DNA of 64,000 bases from Mesorhabditis belari (Eukaryota > Nematoda > Chromadorea > Rhabditida > Rhabditidae): positions 1,245,501-1,309,500 of the forward strand of contig CAUEEP010000735.1 of the NCBI GenBank assembly GCA_958450365.1, written 5' to 3'. The notes beneath the pieces were generated by a model. The model was given only the letters and a program-made list of their open reading frames with translations, had not been told where the DNA came from and did no database searches. The stretch's first letter is position 1, and each line of letters starts with the position of its first letter. The position numbers and the translations under genes are program-made. This document shows, in pieces, positions 31,007 through 41,700 of the stretch.

Positions 31007-31589
31007 TATTAGTAATAGAGTCTTTTATAGTTGTTTGAACATAAAAACAAAAAAAAGTTGGACGGTGAGTCAAAAAAAGACCAAGTTAGCTAGATAGGTA
31101 GACCTGGAACAGGCCAAAATCAATCTAAAATCAATCGCTCAGTTCACCTGGCCTTAAGCCAGCTGACAATGGTTCTCCTATTACTTTGCTTATCTCAAAA
31201 AAACAATCTCAAAAGCATTAGAAAGGAAATTTACAACAAAATGGATGTATTACGATGTGGAAACGAAAATCTTCACTAAAATCAATCGCTCAGTTAGTCA
31301 CTGTCTATTCACAGTCTATTCACTGACTGAGTGAGTAACCCTGAGCCATTCATTCATCCACAAATCAGCAACAGTAATCCATTTCGAAACTAGGTTATCC
31401 AAAAATGTAGCTAAACTAGATAAACTTTCGAAGCTCTCAAATTCCGCTTCAAAATCAAACTCAATCAAAACTCAAGCTTCAAAATTTCGACTTTGATTTC
31501 AAAGAGCCTTAAAAAGTTGCTCCGAATCTAGGTTTTAATGAAATTTTTAGTAAAACACATAAAATTAAGCCTTGGACACAAGAGACTTT

Positions 31590-32748
31590 TAAAAATCTAC
31601 GCTCAAAAATCTACGTGCAAGATCTACGCTCAAAAATCTACGCTAGAAAAACTACGCTTAAAAATCTACGCGCAAGATCTACACTCAAAAATCTACGCTA
31701 GAAAATCTACACTCAAAAATCTACACTCAAAAATCTACACTCAAAAATCTACACTCAAAAATCTACGCTAGAAAATCTACGCTTAAAAATCTACGCGCAA
31801 GATCTACACTCAAAAATCCACGCTAGAAAATCTACACTCAAAAATCTACGCTAGAAAATCTACACTCAAAAATCTACAGTCAAAAATCTACGCTCAAAAC
31901 TCTACGCTCAAAAATCTACGCGCAAGATCTACACTCAAAAATCTACGCTAGAAAATCTACACTCAAAAATCTACACTCAAAAATCTACGCTAGAAAATCT
32001 ACGCTTAAAAATCTACGCGCAAGATCTACACTCAAAAATCCACGCTAGAAAATCTACACTCAAAAATCTACACTCAAAAATCTACGCTTAAAAATCTACG
32101 CTAGAAAATCTACACTCAAAAATCTACGCTAGAAAATCTACGCTTAAAAATCTACGCTAGAAAATCTACGCTTAAAAATCTACGCTAGAAAATCTACGCT
32201 TAAAAATCTACGCTAGAAAATCTACGCTTAAAAATCTACGCTAGAAAATCTACGCTTAAAAATCTACGCTAGAAAATCTACGCTTAAAAATCTACGCTAG
32301 AAAATCTACGCTTAAAAATCTACGCTAGAAAATCTACGCTTAAAAATCTACGCGCAAGATCTACACTCAAAAATCTACGCTAGAAAATCTACACTCAAAA
32401 ATCTACACTCAAAAATCTACGCTAGAAAATCTACGCTTAAAACTCTACGCTCAAAAATCTACGCGCAAGATCTACACTCAAAAATCTACGCTAGAAAATC
32501 TACACTCAAAAATCTACACTCAAAAATCTACGCTAGAAAATCTACGCTTAAAACTCTACGCTCAAAAATCTACGCGCAAGATCTACACTCAAAAATCTAC
32601 GCTAGAAAATCTACACTCAAAAATCTACGCTCAAAACTCTACACTCAAAAATCTACGCTCAAAAATCTACGCTTAAAAATCTACGCGCAAGATCTACACT
32701 CAAAAATCTACGCTTAAAACTCTACGCTCAAAAATCCACGCTCAAAAA
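31590..32748. repeat. 1.15-kb satellite, 12-13 bp units around aaaaatctacgc
   Basis: About 90 units of three main types (tctacgctagaaaa, tctacactcaaaaa, tctacgcgcaagatc). Blocks of several units recur in the same order, for example at 31920, 32350, 32465 and 32575, so the array has higher-order repeats of about 110-120 bp. Confidence 0.96.
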
Positions 32749-33684
32749 TTAAACGCTTTTTTTACGTCAAATCATAAATCACGGGTCTGATCGGGTGGTT
32801 TTTAATGAGAAAAATTTTTGAGTTCTTTTCTCAGGGGGAATTCCGAGTGAAAACACAGAAAAAGGGTTTTCTTGTCAATGAAATTAACTGAATGATGTAA
32901 TTTGCGGAGATCTTTGAGATCATTTAGCGTTTTTTTCGTACGTTTTTAATAATAATACTTTATTCAAACGATAAAGTGAAAGAAATCATAGAGAAATGCA
33001 CAGTGATACTTAATCATACAATACATACTGAAATCAATAAGCCAATTACTTACGGCAAGGAGCCACTAGATCTAAAGCATCGATACGTTTCTTGAATATG
33101 AAAAGCGACTGAATTTTCGTTTTTCGTTTTTTTTTTTTCATAAAAAGTTCATAACTCGCTTTAAAGTCAATATTTTTTTCAAACAATTGCTAGATAAATG
33201 ATCCTCAAAGATTTCTCTTTATTTTGCCTCAAATTAAAGTCAATCGGTCGTCTGTGAACGTTTTTAGACGAGCTGGAAGGGGAATAACTTAGGCAAAGAT
33301 TAAAAAAACCTTGTCGTGAATGTTTTAATTAATTTTTAAACTAATTTACGATTAAAAACTTTTTAAAAAATGTGATTCTGGCTTGAATTGGATAGAAAAA
33401 TGAGTCGTGAAACACTCAAAACACACTCACGATTTTCAATTTTCCGAAAAAAACCACTTTTTATTGTCATGTTTGAATTGAATGGTGGAATGACACAAAA
33501 GGGGAACGACTAAAATCGTCAAAAATGCGACCACGAGCCAACAAATTACTGATCGGCTTTTTAGTGAAGATTACCAAGACAACAGGTGATTTTAAAACCC
33601 ATAATTTCTATTTTAAAAATTATTGAAAAAGGCCAGTCAAAAAAAGATCGTAATTACGAAAATCTCAAAAATTACTTACAAATT
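32749..33684. other. No gene seen
   Basis: AT-rich sequence between the satellite and the family B arm; no splice-supported frame. Confidence 0.5.
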
Positions 33685-33905
33685 ATTAGGTACGAATGTA
33701 AGAAATACGGATTTCAACATTTTCATAAATTTCTAACGATAGGAACCTGATTTTATAAACTAGAATCGATGAATGTTATAAACTATTTGAAAGTTCTAAA
33801 TCTCCTCTACAAAATAGGCTGAAACGTTTTTCAATTGATCGAAGCATTGAAGAAATTTCGAGGGCGAAATGCGAGTGACCAAAAAAGGGCACTTTTTGAA
33901 AACCG
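33685..33905. mobile_element. Foldback family B, left arm only
   Basis: Starts ttaggtacgaatgtaagaaa and follows family B to gagtgaccaaaaaagggc, then stops. The right arm is missing. Confidence 0.82.
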
Positions 33906-34101
33906 ATGATTTGAAGCGATGAATCTTGGGGTGTGGAACAAAGGGCTTTTAAAAAATACTTTTTTAATTATTATTTTTTGTTAAGTGGTAAAAAGGCTTT
34001 ACTTTAAAAAAATTATAATCCACAATTTTTTTTTTTTTTTTGGTTTTTTAATTTTTTTGTTTTTTTATTTTTTGTTAGTTTATTTTTTTTTATCATTCAA
34101 G

Positions 34102-34183
34102 GACATGTGTAAATTGAGATCATTAATGAAAGAATGGTTGCCAGATGCGGAAAGAGCAATTGCTAATGGAGCTTCGGTATCGG
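34102..34183 (+). CDS. Lone exon encoding the end of a POU-specific domain
   Basis: The exon reads DMCKLRSLMKEWLPDAERAI and continues into a short linker (ANGASVSG). The frame just before the acceptor reads LSFK, so the uninterrupted reading LSFKDMCKLRSLMKEWL matches the end of POU-specific domains (LSFKNMCKLKPLLQKWL). It is bounded by ATTCAAG and a GTATGT donor. The sequence before it is a T-rich low-complexity stretch (34030-34100). I found neither the upstream POU helices nor the homeobox exon between 28 and 38.7 kb, so this is either part of a gene with very long or misassembled introns, or a stranded exon. The POU assignment rests on one short motif. Confidence 0.5.
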
Positions 34184-34339
34184 GTATGTTTTTTCAAACT
34201 TTTCTCAAGATCCATAAAACTACCGTTATCACTGCTAGCTTTCATTGAATTTTGAAATCATTTGATAATGAAGTGCATAATAATAATGATAAAGCTTCGT
34301 GAATCATACAAAAATTGAGCTGGGTTTGACGCCTTGACC

Positions 34340-34936
34340 TAATATTAGGCACATGAATAAGAAATGCGGATTTCAACATTTTCATCCGCGGACTTCAACA
34401 TTTTCATCAATTTCCAACGATAGAAACTTGATTTTTTTAAACTAGAATCGATGAATGTTATATACTATTTGAAAGTTGTAAATCTCCTCTACAAAATAGG
34501 CTATTTTGACCACACTAAACTTGTCCCTAAAGTGACTCGATTCCTTTTTTGGTGACTCGCATTTCGCCCTCGAGATTTCTTCAATGCTTCGATCAATTGA
34601 TCAGTTTTTAATGAATTGATATATAGTTATCCTTTCTTTTTGTTTAAATCTTCAATTTTGGGAAGCTAACTCTATTTTGAGCACACTAAACTTGTCCCTA
34701 AAGTGACTCGATTCCTTTTTTGGTGACTCGCATTTCGCCCTCGAAATTTCTTCTATGGCTCGATCAATTGAAACACGTTTTAGCCTATTTTGTAGAGGAG
34801 ATTTACAACTTTAGTTTAGATACAACTCAAATAGTTTATAACATTCATCGATTCTAGTTTATAACATCAGGTTTCTATCGTTGGAAATTTATGAAAATGT
34901 TGAAATCCGCATTTCTTATGCATGTACCTAATAAAA
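34340..34936. mobile_element. Foldback family B, copy 3 (shortened left arm)
   Basis: Left arm of about 160 bp, then two inverted tracts of cgatcaattga/ctcgcatttcgccctc, then a complete right arm ending atgcatgtacctaat. Only about 155 bp from the POU-like exon. Confidence 0.85.
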
Positions 34937-35149
34937 ATAGTCAAAACTGAAATAAGCTTTGTAAATCTTGAACAGAGTTGTTTTTTTTCGAATTTCCTAA
35001 GCTTAGCCAAGTCACAAAGCCAAATTTAAGACTAAACCTATAACTAACTCTAATAAAATCTTGAAAATTTTCAGAATTTTGATTGTTAGATCAGTTTCTA
35101 TTGAGTTAAACGTGAAAAATTCGGATAAATGTGAAATGAAAAGGCGAAG

Positions 35150-36600
35150 AAACTTTGAAATTACGAAGAAACTTTTAAAAAATTGCTCCTATTTCCCATT
35201 TAGACTAAAATTTGTCCTCTTTTGACCGGAAAAGTCGACAATCGCTTAGAAAAGCCATATGAATTTCAAAACATGCAAAGCTTTTGAAATCTTTTGGTCT
35301 ATTTTTAGGCGACAGATTTCGTTATTTCCTTCTGCATTCAGAAATGAGTGCAGTGTTGAATAAAATTTCAACACTTTTCAACACTTTTCAACACTTAACA
35401 ACACTTAACAACATTAAAATCATTTCAAAGTTTGTATTGTTAAAATTAAAGCACAATTAGCTGTAGATCTGTAGTGAGGTTTTTGTTCTTTAAAAGGTGA
35501 TTACGATAAGTTTTTAATTTTTAATTGCTTGGATGTCTAAGCCACTATAAAAAAACACAATTGATAATCTCAAAGTTTGCCTAGCGTTTTAGATTTGGTT
35601 TATTTTATCGAAAAAATTCATTGTTGAAGGTTTTTGACATGGTTCTTTCTATCTGTAAACATTTTTCTTTACGTTTCTTTACGTTTCTTTATGTTTCTTT
35701 ATGTTTCTTTATGTTTCTTTATGTTTCTTTATGTTGCAAAAGAATGCAGCGTTCGTTCTGTACGCAAGTCTTTTACCCACTACACCATCAAGTCACGTTT
35801 GACACCCGTGAAAGAACCCTTATAAAGGTATCCCTATTCGGCACTTTTCGCATTTTCACCCTAGAATTCAAAACACGTATAACTTTTTCTAGAAAGCCAT
35901 GTTGCAAAAGCGGAAAACAGATTCGGAATTAGCGTGAAATTCTGTGTCGAATGGTCTATCAATTGACTACGTCTTACTGTTGCCTTTCCTTGTTACTTTG
36001 AAAAAAACCAGAACGACTCCAGAAGGATTTTCCTCTGTATTTCTTATAAATAGTTTAAACTAAACATACAATAAGATCATTTTATTCTTTCTTGACAGCC
36101 AAAAGTCACAATATTACCGCACAACTGACAACAAAAGTCACAACTAAGCTCTTTCAAAACCCTTATTGAAAGCTAATTCATTTGAAAACTGGGATAAATG
36201 CTTAAATCCGAAAAGACAAAGAGCAAAGAAAAGAATGAAATGATTTAAGAAACTTTTAGGCAAAGCTTTTGAAATCTTTCGGTCTGTTTTTAAGCGACAG
36301 ATTTCTTCTGCATTCAGAAGTGATTTCATAAATTGTTGAATAAAATTTCAGCACTTTAAGAACTCATCTCAAGGTTTGTATTGTGAAAACAAAACCACAA
36401 TTAGCTGTAGATCTGTAGTGAGGTTTTTGTTCTTTAAAAGATGATTACGATGCTCTAAACGGATTGCTTGGATTGCTCTAAACGGATCTAAAATCACAAT
36501 CACCTATTTAGTTCCTTTATAGTTCCTATTTGGTTACTTTATAGTTCCTATTTGGTTCGGATTTAGCTCCTATATGGTTCATTTGATCGAAAAAATTAAT
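35150..36600. repeat. Dispersed repeat family G, second region
   Basis: Contains the counterpart of 27490-27715 at 35755-35980, and two copies of the aaatcttt-ggtctgttttta-gcgacagatttc tract (35290 and 36270). A 10-bp array gtttctttat lies at 35674-35733 and a caacacttttc array at 35365-35415. No gene seen. Confidence 0.7.
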
Positions 36601-37199
36601 TGTTGAAGGTTTTTGACCTTGTTCTTTCTATTCCAATACAACGGTATGTCTAGACCGATATAAAACCACAATTGATAATCTCAAAGTTTGCATAGCGTTT
36701 TAGATTTGGCCTATTTTATTGAAAAACCGAATCTTTTCATGGTCTGATCGTTAAAATTCCTGTGCTGGTTTTTTTCCATAGCTTTTTTCAAGATTTACAA
36801 TCGAGAAAGTCAATAAATATTGGTCACCACGAGAAGGCGAAAGATCTATTTGCGATCATCATTTTCCTTACATCTTGAAATTCAATATCGAAGGTTTTTG
36901 ACCTTGTCTGTCTCAATACAAATTTTCTTCCATTTCTTTTTTTCAAAAGCTTGAAAGTTTAAACCCAACAGTCGTTCCAAATCAAGCAAGCTGTTAAGAG
37001 AAAGAACCGGAAATTATTGGATTAAAGGCTTTCCTCCATTTACTCCAATTTACCATTTCCATTTTTGATAAAATTTCCATTTTTTTCATTAAACTTTATA
37101 CAATATACAGGGTGCGTAAAAAGTTCGCGGAAAACTTTTTCTAAAAACAGCTAACAAATGTCTAACTGATTTCAAAAGTGTTAAGTGTTATATAGAGAT

Positions 37200-37515
37200 T
37201 TGAAGCCCAAATTCTTGGCTACATTTATAAATCAAAAGCTTCTGAATTGGATGCATACAACTCATTTAACAAGCTCTCGAATGAGCTCAACGCGGCATCC
37301 CTTCGGCACGCAACCATTTTTGATGATTTTCGTTGAAAAAGGCTTTCTTCAAAAGAATTTTGCATTATGCTTGTTTAAAACGATTAAGTTCAATGAATTT
37401 ATAGAGCTAGAGGAGCTTAGGGAAAAGTTGAGCCGTTGAGCTCATTCGAGAGCTTGTTAAATGAGTTGTATGCATCCAATTCAGAAGCTTTTGGTTGGTA
37501 AATGTAGCCAGAAGA
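37200..37515. repeat. Foldback element with perfect long arms
   Basis: Left arm gctacatttataaatcaaaa ... ctcgaatgagctcaacg and right arm cgttgagctcattcgagagc ... gtaaatgtagcc pair over about 90 bp around a roughly 120-bp spacer. Preceded by tacagggtgcgtaaaaagttc, a possible transposon end. Confidence 0.85.
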
Positions 37516-38047
37516 GCAGATCAAAATCTGGATTCAAATTAAACATCAAAAAACGCTCAATTTCCGCATTTTTCATTGAGCGCATTCACTTTTCATGAAC
37601 TTAAAATCAAATGAAATTTTATATATTAAAAACTTGGTAGTTCTAGAATGTAGCTAACATTTTTGCACCTACCAGTCATTCGAGAGTTAATTTTTAAGCG
37701 AAATCCATCAAAAGCTGGAAAATAGACCTTAAGTTAGTTAGTTGGAAGAAGTGTTGGCAAATGTTGAAAAGCTTTTGAACAAAATGTTTTATTAGTGGAA
37801 TTGCAATGAATTTGCATCGTAATTAAACAAGATTTGGATTGTTTTATGTACTCTGGATAGAATTTAGCTAAGATTTTTCCATCATAACCTACCAGAAATT
37901 CGAAAATTGATTTTTAAGCGAAATCCATCAAAATTAGTCATCAAAAAAATTGATCAAATCTCAATTTTCACATTTATCACTGATATTCGTTTATGGTTGG
38001 CTTAGGGAAAAGTTGTAGAGAACGGGGTATAGAGTCTGACGTGATAT

Positions 38048-38102
38048 GCTGGAAATGCTAGACCATGCTAGACCATGCTAGACCATGCTAGACCTGCTAG
38101 AC
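38048..38102. repeat. Short tandem repeat gctagaccat
   Basis: Five 10-bp units. Confidence 0.85.
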
Positions 38103-38306
38103 CGTCACATATTGATAAACGGCAATAGTTGAAAAGACAATGTCAATAAAAACCAATTCTTCTTGAATTTTGCAGATGTTTAAGGCTAGCTAGAGGATAG
38201 TTAAAGTTCTAGTTCTAGTTTCTAGATCTAGTGAAAAGTTTTTCCAATGCTTTTTGACTTCAAGGACAGTTGAATTTGAAGATTTAAGATTGACAAAGAT
38301 TGAAAA

Positions 38307-38600
38307 ATGCGATCGCCGTTAAATTTGCTCACGGTAAGTGCTATTTGATGCAAAAAAATGTCCTGAATTCAAATTTGAAAGAATTTTTCGAATCCGTCTG
38401 ACAGATTTTTTTAAATCGAAAAAAATCGAAAAAATCACTATTTTTCCATCTAAACGCCAAAATTGCCCTCTCTTTTACAGGCTGGTTCTCGGCGAAAAGG
38501 AAATTTTGTTGAGCGTCATATACCAAACTTTATGCTCAAGGGTCTTGTGCACATTTTGACACCAAAACGAGATCAATTGGGTGAATCTGTGAAAAGTTGA
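38307..38600 (+). CDS. Possible small two-exon ORF, unknown
   Basis: ATG at 38307, nine codons (MRSPLNLLT) to a perfect GTAAGT donor at 38334, then a TTTTACAG acceptor and a second exon at 38481-38600 that stays open in phase 0 to TGA. The second exon begins AGSRRKGNFVERHIPNF and ends KRDQLGESVKS; the total is 48 aa. It is basic and has codon-like composition in AT-rich surroundings. It lies just beyond the 3' end of the convergent secreted-protein gene. It could be the last exons of a larger plus-strand gene, perhaps the one carrying the POU-like exon. Family not recognised. Confidence 0.3.
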
Positions 38601-38785
38601 TGCCTTTTGAACGCAAAAGTAGCGTTTTTCAACTTTCTGCGCGCTAAAGCGTGGGTAAAAACTACCGGAACTATTAAAAAAAAAAAAACAAAATTATAAA
38701 ACAAAGCATAGCTTGATTATTTTGCTCTTTTTACCCAAGTTTTATTCAAAGTTTCAATTGATTTTATTTCAAAGAAACAAAAAGT

Positions 38786-41700
38786 TCAATAAATCGAAAC
38801 GAGAACAAAAAATAGCACCAATGAAATGAGATACGAGATCGAGCCACCAGCTTTATCACCATCAGGGATCTCATCGCCTACACGATACCTAAAAATTCAA
38901 CTTGAATCAACGATTAGATAAGGAATGCAGTAGCTTTTGTATTAGTTACAGTGTCCTGACAGGTACAGTATCCTGACAGTTACAGTATCCAGACAGTTAC
39001 AGTATCCTTTGATCCTAGCTTTGATTGCGTTTCAAATTGGTATCAGTATTTTGAACAAAACTAGTATTTTGAATCAGCTATCAGTTTAAACTCACTGAAA
39101 AAAGAATTCCCTTTGCGTTAGGGTGTCCGGCTTGCACTGGTAATAATAATTCACGATTGCTGATGTGGCATTTGTCATGAAGCCACAGTAACTTGAGTTT
39201 GAGTAGTACCTAAAAAGGTTGATAGATCATCAGAAAAATCCCTGTGTGAGTTACGTATTGTCACTGAGAAGAGTCTCTCCATTGTACTCCATAATTTGTA
39301 GGTATGAATCGGTTCTGATTGGAGCGAGAAGGTCCATGCCAATAGCTCGACGATTTCCTGAGCCGCCCTGGAGACAAAATTCTCTTTACTTTTTTTGAGC
39401 CAAAATTTTCTTTATGTTAGGTATTAGCTTTTTTCATAGAGAGCCTGATTCTTAGATCAAATTTCCAAGCCAAATTCAACTCACATAGCTCAACGTGTAA
39501 CTACACTCGTGCAATTGAGCTTTGTTGACTTTTGGACAAGGTGGAGTCTCCAATGAGTTCGTCGCGGTCATTGGGATACTCATCATCATATAGTTTGCTG
39601 AAAATTTTGAACTGAGGAGCTGGAAAAGCTGGAAAAGCTGGAAAAGCTGGAAAAGCTGGAAAAGCTGGAAAAGCTGGAAAAGCTGGAAAAGCTTACAATT
39701 CGTCTTGTGGGTGTACTTGATCGTTCCAGTGGCGGTCGTTTTCAGTAATTTCAAAACCACATAGCTTCCATAAACAAATCGAGGGCGAATATTTTGAGCT
39801 GTGCAGCCTGTAGCTGTCAGGTTTTCACTAAAGAGTGTATTGAGGTTTGTTTGCATAGAAGAGTAAAATCCCACTTTACTGAGGTACTCATAATCTCTCA
39901 GGATTGTCTTAATCGAGCACTAGAGCCCAGTATAACAAGGGAAGGTCAACTGGCTGACCTGGCCAAATGCTATGGAAGGAAAGGTCAACTGGCTGAGGAG
40001 GCTGACCTTCAGTTGACCAGTTGACCTAAGCCTAAGCCTAAGCCTAAGCCTAAGCCTAAGCCTAAGCCTAAGCCTAGAGCCCAGTGTAACAAGGGAAGGT
40101 CAACCGGCTGACCTGGCCAAATGCTATGGAATGGAAGATCAACTGGCTGAGAAGATCTAATTTACCACATTTTCAGAGTCCTAACAAAACTTTAGACGCT
40201 TAAAACTCCTGGCAGATTGTCATTTAGCAAAAACAGATTATATATTCGGAATCAGCATAAGATTCTGCGTCGAATTGTATAGGTCGGATAGCATTTGACC
40301 GGCTCAATTAATCTTTCCTTGTAAGTTAAGCGACCCAGGCTTCAGTTTTGGCTATAGTTTTGCTTCAGTTTTGCCCACTAGGGACTGCAGTGGGCAAAAC
40401 TGAAGCAAAGTCAGGTCAAAACAGAAGTCAGACTATCAGATGACTCTGGTCTTGTTTGCATTAGTATGGCTGAGTCAGGATTAGGTTCTAGTCTGGTTTA
40501 TGGCCAGGTTTAATCAGATTCAAGGCTTAGACATGGCTTCTAGCTCTCTCTGGCTCTAGTTTCTGTCTGGCTAAAGTACTTTTATTAATCAGGCCAGGAC
40601 AGTTACAAATACTGGCCTAGATACAGGTACTATCTGTGAAGTCAGCCCGGTGCTCAGAAAACCAGGAGTAAGATCTGGCTTAGGCTTAGGCTTAGGCTCA
40701 GGCTCAGGCTCAGGCTTAGGCTTAGGCTTGGGCCTAGGCTTAGGCTGTAGGCTTAGGCTTAGGCTTAGGCTTTAGGCTGTAGGCTCTAGGCTTAGGCTTA
40801 GGCTTAGGCTTAGGCTGTAGGCTTAGGCTTAGGCTTAGGCTTTAGGCTGTAGGCTCTAGGCTTAGGCTTAGGCTTAGGCTTAGGCTGTAGGCTTAGGCTT
40901 AGGCTTAGGCTTAGGCTTAGGCTTAGGCTGTAGGCTTAGGCTTAGGCTTAGGCTTAGGCTCAGGCTCAGGCTCAGGCTTAGGCTTAGGCTTGGGCCTAGG
41001 CTTAGGCTGTAGGCTTAGGCTTAGGCTTAGGCTTTAGGCTGTAGGCTCTAGGCTTAGGCTTAGGCTTAGGCTTAGGCTTAGGCTTAGGCGTAGGCTTGGG
41101 CTTAGGCTCATAGATTTTTAGAGGTTTCAGGATGGAAAATCCACTAGTAGATGTGAATCAAAACACAACTTACCCATAAATGAGATCATTTTGATCCAAG
41201 CTCAGTCCGTGGTACATTTCGAACTTGAGATCTCCAGAGTACTCGAGACCAATCCCGTTCTCGATTTGATAGCTCGAATGACCCTATAAAAGTCTAGAAA
41301 TAAAGCTGAATATCGCTTTTACCATGTAGATAACGATTGGACTTGGATCGTATTTTAGGATCGACAGCAACTCGCCATTCGTGTGATAGTAAGATCCACC
41401 AAAGAATTGCACGGATCCTTCAACTAAAGCTTATCGGTTATCGGGTTTCTTTTGATTAAACTTACTTGCTGTGAAAAGCATGTGAAACGATATGATTGGG
41501 TTGCCGGTTAATTTGATTCGAACGCTGATCTCTCCAGCATCATGTGTGAATTTTGTGCCACCAAGGTATCTAAGGATTGATTCAATAAAGTAAAGATACT
41601 TCATCTAATGGTTACAATTTATATTTTAACCTGCTCTAATCACTTGTTTTACTTTATCAATGCCTTAAACAGATTAGGTAAACAGCAAATTGATAGTCAT

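Larger units (their letters stand above)
29669..31589. other. Gene-free, repeats only
   Basis: Contains a family E-like and a family A element. A short open stretch at 30004-30053 ending in GTAAGC could be an exon (GFGIGGKIARNPSQGHSTP) but has no acceptor. Confidence 0.4.

Noticed and set aside
31590..32748. CRISPR-like array
   Set aside because: Units are 12-15 bp with no unique spacers, and the genome is eukaryotic; it is a satellite.
38481..38513. Homeodomain helix-3 reading (GWFSAKRK) near the POU exon
   Set aside because: Only eight residues resemble WFxNxR and the frame stops at once; the other frame is longer and fits the splice phase better.
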